Origin: Roseiarcus sp963807735
GTDB lineage: Bacteria; Pseudomonadota; Alphaproteobacteria; Rhizobiales; Beijerinckiaceae
Assembly (NCBI GenBank): GCA_963807735.1
Contig: CAWEDI010000024.1
Coordinates: 558,001-622,000, forward strand
Reading direction: 5' to 3'
DNA: 64,000 nucleotides
Shown here: positions 1 to 10,157 of the stretch, piece after piece
Layout of the letters: every line of letters begins with the position of its first letter
Numbering within the stretch: the first letter of the stretch is position 1
Program-made: the position numbers and the translations under genes
The notes under the pieces: generated by a model
Told to the model about the DNA's origin: nothing
Seen by the model: the letters and a program-made list of their open reading frames with translations, nothing else
Databases searched by the model: none

Positions 1-27
1 CCTATCCCGTGAGAGCGTCGCACAGCC

Positions 28-1620
28 ATGAACGCGTTAGAGCGCCATCGTAATCTGACCCATCGCATGCTGCTCGCCTTGGCGTGGCTGCATGTCGTCG
101 TGACCGGGATCGTCGGCTGGCTTACGCAGGGGCCATGGCTCGAACTTGCCGGAGCGTCCTTCGCCGCGGCCGCGATTGCCGCCGGCGTACGCGCGTGGGG
201 TCCAGATCCCCGCGTCGCCCGCGCCACCGTCGCGGCGGCGTTGATGACGCAAGTTTCGCTGCTGGTCGGGGCGCTGAAAGGCGAGGCGTGGCAGGTCGAC
301 CTGCATATGTACTATTTCGCCGTGCTGGCGCTGGTCGGCTTCTATTGCGACGCCTTCGCGGTAATCGCTGCGGCGGCTCTGGTCGCCGTGCATCATTTGT
401 CCCTCAATTATTTGCTCCCGACGGCGCTCTACCCCGGCGGCGGCGATTTCGGCCGGGTGCTGCTGCACGCGGTCGTCGTCGTCGTCGAATCGGCTGGTCT
501 TGTCGTCATGGGCGAAGTGATTCGTCGGGCGTTGCTGAAGTCGGAAACGGCGTTGGACGAGGCGGCGCGAGCCCAGGCGCAGGTCGAAGGGGCGATGCGC
601 GATGTCGAGGCGCTGCGCACAACGGAAGGCCGTGGCGCGGCCGATCGAGACGCCCAACAACGACATGTGCTTGCGGAGCAGACCGCGATGGCCGACGTCC
701 TCGGCGCGGAGCTCGCCCGCGTGGCCGAAGGCGACTTGACCGCGCGCGTCCATGCGCGCTTCGGGGGCGCCTACGCGCGCCTGCAGAGCGATCTCAACGG
801 CGCGCTTACGCGCCTGGAGGCGGCGCTCCGCGACGTGCGACAAGGCGCACGAGGCGTGCGCTCGCAGGTCAGCGCGATCGACGATGTCGCCTCCGATCTC
901 ACGCGGCGCACCGAAACACAGGCCGGCCACTTGGATCGCGTCGCCGCCTCGGTCGGCGAGATGGTCAAATTGGTTGATCGCACCTCGGCGGGCGCCGGGC
1001 GCGCCCGCGACGTGGTTTCGGCGGCCGATGGCGACGCGAAAAGCAGCTCCGAAGTCGTCCGCAGCGCCGTCGGCGCGATGACGGCCATCACCGATTCCTC
1101 GACAAAAATCGGCAGCATCATCGGCGTCATCGACGAGATCGCGTTCCAGACGAATCTGCTTGCGCTCAACGCCGGCGTCGAGGCGGCCAGGGCCGGCGAC
1201 GCAGGACGCGGCTTCGCCGTGGTGGCGGCGGAGGTGCGCGCGCTGGCGCATCGTTCGGCGCTCGCCGCCAAGGAGATCAAGGAACTCATTTCGACCTCCG
1301 TCGCCCAGGTCGAGCGGGGCGCCGATCTCGTTCGCAAGACCGGCGAGACGTTGGAGCGCATCGTCGGCAGGGTCTCGCAGATCAACGGCGTGGTCGGCGA
1401 CATCGCCGCGTGCGCTTCCGAACAATCAAGCTGCATTTCGGCGATCGACGGCGCGGTGCGCGACATGGAGCAATCGACGCGCGACTCGGTGTCCTTGTCC
1501 GTGCGCGCCGGCGCGGCCAGCTCCGCGCTCGCCGACGAGAGCCAGTCGCTCGAACAGTTGATCGGCCAGTTTCGCCTGACCGACGAAAGCGCCGCCGCGC
1601 GTCCGGTGCTGGCGGCGTGA
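28..1620 (+). CDS. Methyl-accepting chemotaxis protein, membrane-embedded sensor type
   Basis: A 530-residue chemoreceptor. The N-terminal ~165 residues hold about five hydrophobic segments with short loops and no large periplasmic domain, so sensing is probably within or at the membrane. A HAMP-like linker follows at about residues 215-265. The cytoplasmic signalling hairpin is clear, with IDEIAFQTNLLALNAGVEAA starting near residue 368 and then GRGFAVVAAEVRALA. The glycine in ALNAGVEAARAG is the form common in alphaproteobacteria. It should relay to CheA through CheW. No che genes are nearby, so it is an orphan receptor. The ligand cannot be predicted. No C-terminal CheR-docking pentapeptide is seen; the protein ends in VLAA. 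Confidence 0.93.
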   Translation: MNALERHRNLTHRMLLALAWLHVVVTGIVGWLTQGPWLELAGASFAAAAIAAGVRAWGPDPRVARATVAAALMTQVSLLVGALKGEAWQVDLHMYYFAVLALVGFYCDAFAVIAAAALVAVHHLSLNYLLPTALYPGGGDFGRVLLHAVVVVVESAGLVVMGEVIRRALLKSETALDEAARAQAQVEGAMRDVEALRTTEGRGAADRDAQQRHVLAEQTAMADVLGAELARVAEGDLTARVHARFGGAYARLQSDLNGALTRLEAALRDVRQGARGVRSQVSAIDDVASDLTRRTETQAGHLDRVAASVGEMVKLVDRTSAGAGRARDVVSAADGDAKSSSEVVRSAVGAMTAITDSSTKIGSIIGVIDEIAFQTNLLALNAGVEAARAGDAGRGFAVVAAEVRALAHRSALAAKEIKELISTSVAQVERGADLVRKTGETLERIVGRVSQINGVVGDIAACASEQSSCISAIDGAVRDMEQSTRDSVSLSVRAGAASSALADESQSLEQLIGQFRLTDESAAARPVLAA

Positions 1621-1623
1621 CGC

Positions 1624-2421
<798 letters not shown>

Positions 2422-2431
2422 GGGCGTTCCT

Positions 2432-4060
2432 TCAGGTTATGACGCTTGGCTTGGCGCGGCCGGTCCGCTTCTCGATCTCCGACACTTCGCGCGACAGCGT
2501 GATGAGATCGGCGAGCGCGACCTGCGCGTCCTCGCCGAGATCGCCGGTCGGCGGCTCAAACTTCTCGATATAGATGCGGATCGTCGCCCCGACCGTGCCG
2601 GTGCCCGAAAGCCGGTAGACGATGCGCGAGCCGCCCTCGAACAGGATGCGCACGCCCTGGTGCTTTGAATCCGAGCCGTCGACCGGATCGTGATAGGCGA
2701 AATCATCCGCCGCCTGCACCTTACGACCGCCGAGCGTCTGGCCGGGCAGGGCGGCAAGCTTGGCCCGCAGCGCGTCCATCAGCGCGTTGCCGGCGGCGAG
2801 ATCCACCTCGTCGTAGTCGTGCCGGGTGTAATAGTTGCGCCCGTATTCGCGCCAATGGGCGCGGGCGAGATCGGCGACCGAGATCTTACGCGCCGCCAGG
2901 ATGTTGAGCCACATCAGGACCGCCCACAGGCCGTCCTTCTCGCGAATGTGGTTGGAGCCGGTGCCGAAACTCTCCTCGCCGCACAGCGTCGCCATGTCGG
3001 CGTCGAGCAGATTGCCGAAGAACTTCCAGCCCGTCGGCGTCTCGTAGCTGCCGATGCCGAGCTTGTGCGCGACGCGGTCGGCGGCGGCGCTGGTCGGCAT
3101 CGAGCGCGCGACCCCCTTGAGACCCTTGGCGTAGCCGGGCGTCAGCGTCGCGTTGGCGGCGAGCATGGCGAGCGAGTCGGAGGGGGTGATGAACTGGCCG
3201 TGGCCGATGATGAGGTTGCGGTCGCCGTCGCCGTCGCTAGCCGCGCCGAAATCCGGGCCGCCCGGCGCCATCACCAGATCGTAGAGGTCTTTGGCGTAGG
3301 TAAGGTTCGGATCGGGATGATGGCCGCCGAAATCGGGCAGCGGCGTGCCGTTGATGACCGCGCCGGCGCCGGCGCCGAGTTCGTTTTCGAGGATGGCCTT
3401 GGCGTAGGGTCCGGTGATGGCGTGCATCGCGTCGAACTTCACGCGGAAGCCGCCGGCGAGCAGGGCGCGGATCGCGGCGAAATCGAACAGCGTCCGCATC
3501 AGCTTGGCGTAGTTCTCGACCGGATCGACGATCTCCACGATTCCGTCGCCGACCTTGGTTTCGCCAAGCTTGCCGAGATCGACGTCCGGCGCGTCCAGCG
3601 TCTTGTAGGCGGTGATTGACTTGGTGCGCGCGAAGATCGCGTCGGTGATCTTCTCCGGCGCCGGGCCGCCGGCGCCGATGTTGTACTTGATGCCGAAATC
3701 GCCGTCGGGGCCGCCGGGATTGTGGCTCGCCGACAGGATGATGCCGCCGAACGCGCCGATTGCGCGGATCAGCGCGGAAACCGCCGGCGTCGACAACCAG
3801 CCATGCTGGCCGATGACGATACGGCCGAAGCCGTTCGCGGCGGCGATGCGGATGGCGATCTGGATCGCCTCTTTGTTGTAGAAGCGGCCGTCGCCGCCGA
3901 TGACCAGGGTTTTGCCTTGAAAACCCTCCAGCGAGTCGAAGATCGACTGCACGAAATTCTCGGTATAGTGCGGTTGCTGAAAGACCGTGACCTTCTTGCG
4001 CAGCCCCGAGGTGCCGGGCTTTTGGTCGGAGAAGGGTTTGGTGGCGACAACCCTGGTCAT
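2432..4060 (-). CDS. pgm: Alpha-D-glucose phosphate-specific phosphoglucomutase
   Basis: A 542-residue enzyme interconverting glucose 1-phosphate and glucose 6-phosphate for glycogen, trehalose and envelope polysaccharide metabolism. It begins with the conserved KPGTSGLRKKV. The phosphoserine loop is SASHNPGG (active Ser112), the Mg2+ loop DGDGDRN has Asp276, Asp278 and Asp280, and the sugar-binding loop GEESFG is at 361-366. Length and motifs match the eukaryote-like Pgm found in rhizobia. The enoyl-CoA hydratase gene starts 10 bp downstream on the same strand, so the two may be co-transcribed. No defects are visible. Confidence 0.96.
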   Translation of the reverse strand: MTRVVATKPFSDQKPGTSGLRKKVTVFQQPHYTENFVQSIFDSLEGFQGKTLVIGGDGRFYNKEAIQIAIRIAAANGFGRIVIGQHGWLSTPAVSALIRAIGAFGGIILSASHNPGGPDGDFGIKYNIGAGGPAPEKITDAIFARTKSITAYKTLDAPDVDLGKLGETKVGDGIVEIVDPVENYAKLMRTLFDFAAIRALLAGGFRVKFDAMHAITGPYAKAILENELGAGAGAVINGTPLPDFGGHHPDPNLTYAKDLYDLVMAPGGPDFGAASDGDGDRNLIIGHGQFITPSDSLAMLAANATLTPGYAKGLKGVARSMPTSAAADRVAHKLGIGSYETPTGWKFFGNLLDADMATLCGEESFGTGSNHIREKDGLWAVLMWLNILAARKISVADLARAHWREYGRNYYTRHDYDEVDLAAGNALMDALRAKLAALPGQTLGGRKVQAADDFAYHDPVDGSDSKHQGVRILFEGGSRIVYRLSGTGTVGATIRIYIEKFEPPTGDLGEDAQVALADLITLSREVSEIEKRTGRAKPSVIT

Positions 4061-4126
4061 TAGGCGTTTCCTCGGAGGTTTGCCGGATGTTACGCGACGG
4101 GGAGACGGGTAGGCAAATCGATGCCT

Positions 4127-4660
4127 TCAATGCCCCGCGAACGCGATCAGCGTGCGAACCTGCACGCCCATCGCCCTGAGCTTATCCGCGCCGCCGAGGT
4201 CCGGCAGGTCGATGACGAACACGGCGGCCACCACGTCCGCGCCGGCGCTGCGCAGCAGCTTCACCGCGCCCTCCGCCGTGCCGCCGGTGGCGATGAGATC
4301 GTCGACCAGCAGCACACGCTCGCCCGCCACCAGCGCGTCGGTGTGCATCTCCATCTCGTCGATGCCGTATTCGAGACTGTAGGCGACCGACAGGGTCGCG
4401 TGCGGCAGCTTGCCCTTCTTCCGGATCGGCACGAAGCCGGCGGAAAGCTGGTGCGCGACCGCCCCGCCAAGGATGAAGCCGCGCGCCTCCATGCCGGCGA
4501 TCTTGTCGATCTTCGCCCCCGCGTAGGGCTGCACCAGTTCGTCGATGGCGCGGCGAAACGCGCGGGCGTCGCCGAGCAGCGTGGTGATGTCGCGAAACAG
4601 GATGCCGGGCTTGGGGTAATCCGGGATGGTGCGGATGTGTTGGACGAGATCGAACTCCAT
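4127..4660 (-). CDS. apt: Adenine phosphoribosyltransferase
   Basis: A 177-residue purine-salvage enzyme that makes AMP from adenine and PRPP. The start is placed at the ATG at 4660 because the family begins with the motif found there (MEFDLVQHIRTIPDYPKPGI); an upstream in-frame ATG at 4723 would add 21 residues with no family support. The PRPP-binding loop VLLVDDLIATGGTA is at residues 116-129, and GMEARGFILG is the upstream conserved loop. It sits 67 bp from pgm on the same strand. Confidence 0.95.
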   Translation of the reverse strand: MEFDLVQHIRTIPDYPKPGILFRDITTLLGDARAFRRAIDELVQPYAGAKIDKIAGMEARGFILGGAVAHQLSAGFVPIRKKGKLPHATLSVAYSLEYGIDEMEMHTDALVAGERVLLVDDLIATGGTAEGAVKLLRSAGADVVAAVFVIDLPDLGGADKLRAMGVQVRTLIAFAGH

Positions 4661-4784
4661 GCCGGCCCTCTCGGTGATGCGCCCTTCGCTCCTTACGCTA
4701 GGCGGTCGCGCGAGGCGAGGCAACGAGGGTTCGGAAACTCTAGCCTGGGCAGACCGTAAAATTCGGCATATGCAGGAGGCAATG

Positions 4785-4985
4785 ATGATGCGCCTTCATT
4801 CCGAAGCCCACTTCCGCCACGCCCTCTTCGCGTTGCAAGGCCCCGACGGCTACGTCGAGAGTCTGTTCGAGATGGCGCGCGAGCGCGCCGCCGGCCGCCG
4901 TCCGCTGATCTCGAATCCCCCGCAGGCGCGCCTGCCGACCGATCCGAAGCTCGGCGCCGTGAAAGGCCTGATGCGGGCCCACTGA
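4785..4985 (+). CDS. Small hypothetical protein, 66 aa
   Basis: A short plus-strand frame with a perfect AGGAGG ribosome-binding site at 4774-4779. Three ATGs follow in a row (4782, 4785, 4788); spacing favours 4785 or 4788. The product is mixed charged and soluble, with a run SLFEMARERAAGRRPLI in the middle and a basic end (KGLMRAH), and has no membrane segment. I do not recognise a family. The strong RBS and lack of any competing gene make it probably real. It is divergent from apt, so the ~125 bp between them should hold both promoters. Confidence 0.55.
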   Translation: MMRLHSEAHFRHALFALQGPDGYVESLFEMARERAAGRRPLISNPPQARLPTDPKLGAVKGLMRAH

Positions 4986-5573
4986 GTTTCGGGGCGCGGC
5001 GAACGGGCTCTGAGACGAGCGCGCTTTTCGGCGAACGAGCCTCGCGCCTTTAAATGGGCATCTCGCGTTTTGCCCGGTCACCGTCCGAGACGGGGATAAC
5101 GGCGACCTCAAGCCTCATGTAGCGCGCGCGCCGCCGCGCGAGTATTTTCTGATCTTCGACCTCTTAAAGAAGTGCTGGTCTCACAAAGATCAGGCTATTT
5201 GGTTGAGCCGCGCCTCGTTTTTTGCGCCGGTCGCGCTCGTCGACCGATGGCGCGAGCGCCTCCATCGTCAAGCGAAGCAATCTCGTCGAGCATCGCCTCG
5301 GACTTGATTCCGCTGCTGAGTGCTTCGGCATAAGCAGGGGCGCCGAAAGCTAGACTTCGCACGAATTGTTCGCTTCCCAACCAGCACAGGCAAACTGACG
5401 ACGAGACAACCAATCGACCCTCTCGCGCGACGAGGACGGACCCGCTCACGTTGCGTCTCCTAATCGCAATCGAAAAATACTATTTTATTATCTTTGGAGA
5501 CGTGCTATCCGACCCCCGCGACGAGCCGAGAAACGGCTCTCGGATCACTAGGAAACGCGGAGAGGTATTTGTC
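4986..5573. promoter_or_regulatory. 588-bp upstream region of the sugar ABC operon with an inverted repeat
   Basis: No convincing gene is seen; an 84-codon minus-strand frame at 5195-5449 has no recognisable domain. Before the ABC operon lies the perfect inverted repeat CCGAGA/TCTCGG (5526-5543), a possible operator for the FadR-type regulator at the operon's end; this link is inference. The AT-rich stretch at 5470-5495 is the likeliest promoter zone. The ribosome-binding site GGAGAGG (5559-5565) lies 8 bp before the ATG at 5574. Confidence 0.35.
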
Positions 5574-6551
5574 ATGCCCATGAACAACCGGTCCTTTTGG
5601 AGCGGAGCGCTGAAGCTCGCTCTGTTGAGTGCGGTCACGCTGTCGCTCGGCGTCCAAGCCCAGGCCGCTGACAAGAAGGCGCTCTACTTCGTCGTCAATG
5701 GCGCCTCGGATTTCTGGAAGTCCGCCGAAGCCGGCGTCAAGAAGGCCCAGGGCGAGCTGCCCAACTATACGTTGCAGCTGAAATACCCGGAACAGTCCTC
5801 GGCCGCGATCCAGAACCGGCTCATGGACGATCTCGTCGCCGCCGGGGCGGCCGGAATCATGGTCAGCTCCGTCGATCCCAAGACCCAGATCGACGAGCTC
5901 AACAAGATCGCCAGCCAGACCTTGCTGTTCACGACCGACAGCGATGCGCCGAAGAGCAAGCGCATCGCCTATATCGGCTCGTCCAACGTCGACGCGGGCG
6001 AGCAGGCGGGCGAATTGATGAAGAAGGCGATGCCCGATGGCGGCAAGTGCATGGGATATGTCGGCCTGCCGGGCGCGGACAACGCACGCGAACGCATCGA
6101 AGGCATCAAGAAAGCTATCGGCGGCACGAAGATCACGCTCGTCGACGTTCGCGCCGACGATATCGACCAACCGCGGGCGAAGCGCAATGTCGAGGACACG
6201 CTGACCGCGGACCCCTCGATCAACTGCATGGTCGGCATCTATTCCTATAACACGCCGCAAATCTATCAGGCCGTGAAGGAGGCGGGCAAGCTCGGTCAGA
6301 TCAAGATCATCGGTTTCGACGAAGACCAGGTGACGCTTGGCGGCGTGAAGGAAGGTTCGATCGTCGGCACCGTCGTCCAACAGCCCTACGAATGGGGCTA
6401 TCAGGGCATGAAGGACATGGCCAAATACCTCGAAGGCGACAAGTCCTTCGTCCCGGCCAACGGCTTGATGATCATTCCGACCAAGATCATCGACAAGGGC
6501 AACGTCGACGCGTTCTGGGCCGAATTGAAGGAGCGCACGGGGAAGAAGTGA
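5574..6551 (+). CDS. Sugar ABC transporter, periplasmic binding protein (ribose-type)
   Basis: A 325-residue periplasmic binding protein of the RbsB/Peripla_BP_4 family. A Sec signal peptide occupies residues 1-31 (hydrophobic core ALKLALLSAVTLSLGV, cleavage at QAQA before ADKK). The mature protein starts with the typical strand ALYFVVNGASDFWKSAEAGV, and the later IKIIGFDEDQVTLGGVKEG and VVQQPYEWGYQGMK segments belong to the ligand-binding hinge region. The start at 5574 is preferred over upstream codons because of the GGAGAGG site and the signal peptide. The exact sugar (ribose, xylose, inositol or other) cannot be read from sequence. First gene of a four-gene operon. Confidence 0.92.
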   Translation: MPMNNRSFWSGALKLALLSAVTLSLGVQAQAADKKALYFVVNGASDFWKSAEAGVKKAQGELPNYTLQLKYPEQSSAAIQNRLMDDLVAAGAAGIMVSSVDPKTQIDELNKIASQTLLFTTDSDAPKSKRIAYIGSSNVDAGEQAGELMKKAMPDGGKCMGYVGLPGADNARERIEGIKKAIGGTKITLVDVRADDIDQPRAKRNVEDTLTADPSINCMVGIYSYNTPQIYQAVKEAGKLGQIKIIGFDEDQVTLGGVKEGSIVGTVVQQPYEWGYQGMKDMAKYLEGDKSFVPANGLMIIPTKIIDKGNVDAFWAELKERTGKK

Positions 6552-6590
6552 GGTTCGCCCTGCAACTGGCTGAAGGCGGCTGATTGCCCT

Positions 6591-6671
6591 GGACGCAGGA
6601 ACGGTTGGATGTCCTGCGTCCATATTTTCCGCGAGCCCTGGCGCTAGTCCTTCCCCCGTGAACGGGGAAGG
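6591..6671 (+). promoter_or_regulatory. Two intercistronic stem-loops between binding-protein and ATPase genes
   Basis: The 140-bp gap holds two perfect hairpins. GGACGCAGGA/TCCTGCGTCC (6591-6600 and 6612-6621, 11-nt loop) is followed by ATATTTT and resembles a weak terminator or 3'-end stabiliser. CCTTCCCC/GGGGAAGG (6649-6656 and 6664-6671) lies 20 bp before the next start. Such elements commonly raise binding-protein transcript over ATPase and permease transcript; that role here is inference. Confidence 0.55.
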
Positions 6672-6691
6672 CGCCTCTCTCTCGAGACTGT

Positions 6692-8203
6692 ATGGCGATG
6701 GTTGACCCGTTCCTGAAGCTCCAATCGATAAACAAGACCTACCCGGGCGTGCGCGCCTTGAAGAACGTCAGCTTTGAGATCGGCGCGGGCGAGGTGGTCG
6801 GGCTCATCGGGGAAAATGGCGCCGGCAAGTCGACGCTGATGAAGGTGCTGGGCGGCGTGGTGGCGCCGAGCGGCGGCAAGATCGTGATCGACGGCGACAG
6901 CTTCGATGCGCTTACGGTGCCGCAATCCCTGGGCGCGGGTATCGCATTCGTCCACCAGGAGCTGAACCTGTTCGACAACCTGGACGTCGCGGCCAATGTC
7001 TTCATCGGACGTGAGCCCCGCAACTTTGGGCCGTTGCGGCTGATTGATCGAAAGGCGCTCCGCGCCCGCGTGACGCCGCTGCTCAGGCGCCTCGGCTGCG
7101 ACTTCGAAGCGGACACGCCCGTCGCCGATTTGTCGATCGCCCAGTGCCAGATGCTCGAAATCACCAAAGCGCTGTCGCTCGACGCGCGCGTCATCATCAT
7201 GGACGAGCCCACGTCGTCGCTTACGCTTACGGAGACGGATCGGCTCTTGGGCGTCGTCGCCGACCTCAAGGCCAGCGGGGTCGCCATCATTTTCATCTCG
7301 CACCGGTTGAATGAGATCGAACATTGCGCCGACCGGGTCGTGGTTCTGCGCGACGGCGAAGTGGTCGGCGCGCTCAACCGCGCCGCGATCAACCACGACA
7401 CCATGATTCGGCTGATGATCGGACGCGATCTGCAGACGGTCTATGTGCCCCCGGGCGTCGCCGCCGGAGCGCCGGCGCTGGAGCTCGTCGGCGTCGAAAC
7501 GACAACCTATCCTGGACGACCGGTGACGCTCGATCTGCGGCGCGGCGAGATTCTCGGCCTGGGCGGCTTGATCGGGGCAGGCCGCACCGAAGTCGCACGC
7601 GCGATCTTCGGCATCGATCGCCTCCTCCGCGGCGCGATTCGCATCGATGGCGCTCCCGTATCGATCAACTCCCCCCGCGACGCCATCGACCGCGGCATCT
7701 ATCTCATTCCGGAGGACCGCAAGCGTTCCGGGCTGATCCTTGACGACTCGATCGTCAACAACATCTCGCTGCCGAATTTGAAGGCGTATGCGCACGGGCC
7801 GCTTGTCGATACAGCCGCGGAGGTTCGCAACGCCAAGGAGCAGAGGCGTTCGTTGCGCATCAAAACGCCGACGGTAGAGACCTTGGTCAACGCGATGTCG
7901 GGCGGCAACCAGCAGAAGGTCGTGCTGGGCAAGTGGATGAGCATGAACCCGCGGGTGATCGTGTTCGACGAACCGACCCGCGGCATCGACGTCGGCTCCA
8001 AATCGGAGATCTACGCGTTGATGCGCGCGCTCGCCGATCGCGGCGTCGCCATCCTGATGATCTCGTCAGACATGGAGGAGGTGATCGGCGTGAGCGACAA
8101 GGTGGCTGTGATGCACGAAGGCGCCATCACGGGCGTGCTTGGACGCGAACAGATGACCGAGAGCAACATCTTGTCGTTGGCTGTCGGTAACAGGCTTTCT
8201 TGA
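6692..8203 (+). CDS. Sugar ABC transporter ATP-binding protein, two ABC domains
   Basis: A 503-residue RbsA/MglA-type ATPase carrying two fused nucleotide-binding domains. Domain 1 has Walker A GENGAGKST (40-48) and Walker B VIIMDEPTSSLT; its signature loop is the divergent LSIAQCQ. Domain 2 has the degenerate P-loop GAGRTEVARAIFG typical of this class, the signature MSGGNQQKVVLGKWM and Walker B VIVFDEPTRGIDVG. It powers import with the neighbouring permease and binding protein. The gap to the permease is only 7 bp, so translation is probably coupled. Confidence 0.94.
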   Translation: MAMVDPFLKLQSINKTYPGVRALKNVSFEIGAGEVVGLIGENGAGKSTLMKVLGGVVAPSGGKIVIDGDSFDALTVPQSLGAGIAFVHQELNLFDNLDVAANVFIGREPRNFGPLRLIDRKALRARVTPLLRRLGCDFEADTPVADLSIAQCQMLEITKALSLDARVIIMDEPTSSLTLTETDRLLGVVADLKASGVAIIFISHRLNEIEHCADRVVVLRDGEVVGALNRAAINHDTMIRLMIGRDLQTVYVPPGVAAGAPALELVGVETTTYPGRPVTLDLRRGEILGLGGLIGAGRTEVARAIFGIDRLLRGAIRIDGAPVSINSPRDAIDRGIYLIPEDRKRSGLILDDSIVNNISLPNLKAYAHGPLVDTAAEVRNAKEQRRSLRIKTPTVETLVNAMSGGNQQKVVLGKWMSMNPRVIVFDEPTRGIDVGSKSEIYALMRALADRGVAILMISSDMEEVIGVSDKVAVMHEGAITGVLGREQMTESNILSLAVGNRLS

Positions 8204-8210
8204 GGGCGCC

Positions 8211-9191
8211 ATGAAAAAGGATTTGGGACTGCTGTTGCTCATCCTGGCGGTCGGAACGATTGTCGCTGTCATCAACCCCCGTTTCATATCGCCGATCAAT
8301 TTGTCGAACACCGCGAACCTGATCGGCCTCTACGGTCTGTTCTCGATCGGCGAAGGCTTTGTCATCATCACCGGAGGCATCGATCTGTCGATCGGATCGG
8401 TGTTCGCGCTGCTCGGCGTCGTGTTCATCCAACTCGTCAACGGGAACGGCGTCAACTGGATCGCGGCGGCGGCGATCATCGTGGCGGCCGGCGTGCTGAT
8501 CGGGCTGCTGCACGGGTTCCTCATCACCCGTGCGCGGTTGCAGCCGTTCGTGGTCACCCTCTGCGGCCTGCTGATCTATCGCGGCGTCGCGCGCTACTAC
8601 ACCGACGACGGCACCGCCGGTTTCGATTTCGGCACCAGCTATCCCACCCTCGAATGGATCACCACGGGCCGCAGCTTCGGCGTTCCCAACAGCTTTACGG
8701 CTTTCGTGATCGTGGCGCTCATCATGGCCGTCGTGCTGCATCGCTCGGTGTTCGGCCGCTATCTGTTCGCGGTCGGAAAGAACGAGGAAGCGGCCCGCTA
8801 TTCCGGCATCAACACGCGGGCCGTGATCTTCGCCGCCTATGTGATCTGCTCCGGCCTCGCCGCCATTTCGTCAATCTATTTCGCCATGTACACCCGTTCG
8901 ATCTCGCCGGCGTCACACGGGACATTCTACGAGCTTTACGGGATCGCGGCGGCCGTGCTCGGGGGCTGCTCGCTGCGGGGCGGCGAAGGCTCAATCCTCG
9001 GCATCGTGCTCGGCGCTGTCCTGCTGCAAATTCTGCAGAACCTCGTCAACCTGCTCGGCATCCCGTCGTCGCTGAATTTCGCCGTCATGGGCTCGGTCAT
9101 TCTCATCGGCGTGCTCGCGGACGGGCAGCTTCAACGGCTTCGCCGGTCGCGCGCCGCCGCGATCACCGAAGCGAAAATAGCGCCGGCCTAG
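8211..9191 (+). CDS. Sugar ABC transporter permease (RbsC-type)
   Basis: A 326-residue integral membrane protein of the BPD_transp_2 family. About eight hydrophobic segments are visible, beginning with LGLLLLILAVGTIVAVI. The GEGFVIITGGIDLSIGSVFAL segment and the later GIAAAVLGGCSLRGGEGSILG loop, which contacts the ATPase, are diagnostic. It forms the channel of the importer. The following regulator is on the same strand, so the operon is binding protein, ATPase, permease, regulator. Confidence 0.93.
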   Translation: MKKDLGLLLLILAVGTIVAVINPRFISPINLSNTANLIGLYGLFSIGEGFVIITGGIDLSIGSVFALLGVVFIQLVNGNGVNWIAAAAIIVAAGVLIGLLHGFLITRARLQPFVVTLCGLLIYRGVARYYTDDGTAGFDFGTSYPTLEWITTGRSFGVPNSFTAFVIVALIMAVVLHRSVFGRYLFAVGKNEEAARYSGINTRAVIFAAYVICSGLAAISSIYFAMYTRSISPASHGTFYELYGIAAAVLGGCSLRGGEGSILGIVLGAVLLQILQNLVNLLGIPSSLNFAVMGSVILIGVLADGQLQRLRRSRAAAITEAKIAPA

Positions 9192-9320
9192 GCGTTGACG
9201 GCAGGGCAGGGCGGGGACGGCCCAGACATTTCGACAAAGAAGGGAGAGGCGCCGCGCGCGATTTCCTCGGAAAGGACAGCGCGCGGTGTTGTGGTTGGCG
9301 ATTCAGAGCAACTTGGACCC

Positions 9321-10106
9321 ATGAAACGACCAGAGCGATCCATGGTTCTCTCGGCCGTCAACAGTTCTGTTCGGCGGCGCAGGTCGGCGCACGACGTCGC
9401 GTTGCAGAGCATTGGCATGGCGATCGTCAAAGGGGACTACGCCATTGGTTCGCTGCTCCCCTCGAAGGATGAATTGATGGCGTGGCTCGCCGTGTCGAAC
9501 ACGACGCTGCGGGAGGCGCTGCAAACCTTGGCCGCCAAAGGGATGGTGGCGGCCCGCGCCAAGGTCGGCACCCGCGTGTTGGACGAAAGCCACTGGAATA
9601 TGTTTGACGCCGATATACTGGCGTGGCGTCTGGAGGTGGGAATGCCGGCGTCGTTTCTGGCGACGCTGTTTGAAATCCGGCAATGCCTGGAGCCGGTCGC
9701 CGCGGCGCTGGCGGCGGGGCGGCGAAAGGGCGACGACGTGGCCCGCTTGCGCCGGCTCGCCGAGGCGCTTGTCTTCACCACGGACAATCAATCGAGTTTC
9801 GTTGCGACCGACGTCGCGTTTCATCAGAGTATTTTGGTCGCCTCGGGCAACCCGTTCATGCAGTCGCTCAGCGCACTGATCGGCACGGCGCTCACCGCCT
9901 CCTTCACGCTCAGCGCGCCGACCGTGCATCCGGAGCTCGGCACGGCGGTGCGGCTACAGCACCTGGCCATTGTCGACGCCATCGAGGCGCGCAATTCGCA
10001 ACGCGCCAGCGATGCGATGATGATCGTGATCCGGCAAGGCTGGATCAACTATTCCGGCATGAGCTCCACACATGTCGCGACGCTGGACATTGCCACGTTC
10101 GGATGA
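9321..10106 (+). CDS. GntR/FadR-family transcriptional regulator
   Basis: A 261-residue regulator if started at the ATG at 9321. An in-frame TTG at 9195 would add 42 residues with low-complexity content and no family support. The winged helix spans about residues 20-85: GDYAIGSLLPSKDELMAWLA followed by VSNTTLREALQTLAAKGMV and the wing AKVGTRVLDE. The C-terminal helical FCD domain (about 100-235) contains the DVAFHQSILVASGNPFM segment that carries part of the metal or ligand site. As last gene of the sugar ABC operon it probably responds to the transported sugar or its first catabolite. Confidence 0.87.
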   Translation: MKRPERSMVLSAVNSSVRRRRSAHDVALQSIGMAIVKGDYAIGSLLPSKDELMAWLAVSNTTLREALQTLAAKGMVAARAKVGTRVLDESHWNMFDADILAWRLEVGMPASFLATLFEIRQCLEPVAAALAAGRRKGDDVARLRRLAEALVFTTDNQSSFVATDVAFHQSILVASGNPFMQSLSALIGTALTASFTLSAPTVHPELGTAVRLQHLAIVDAIEARNSQRASDAMMIVIRQGWINYSGMSSTHVATLDIATFG

Positions 10107-10157
10107 AATGCGCCGGTCGTACCGGCCGACCGTTGGGGATGCGCGGCCCGGTCTTGC

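Noticed and set aside
37..1425. Long antisense open frame opposite the chemoreceptor gene
   Set aside because: High GC gives long open frames on the opposite strand; it has no recognisable domains and the plus-strand gene is certain.
2690..3619. 309-codon plus-strand frame opposite pgm
   Set aside because: Composition is a shadow of the pgm codons; no start signal or motif.
5195..5449. 84-codon minus-strand frame upstream of the ABC operon
   Set aside because: No family, no ribosome-binding site and irregular composition; left as non-coding.
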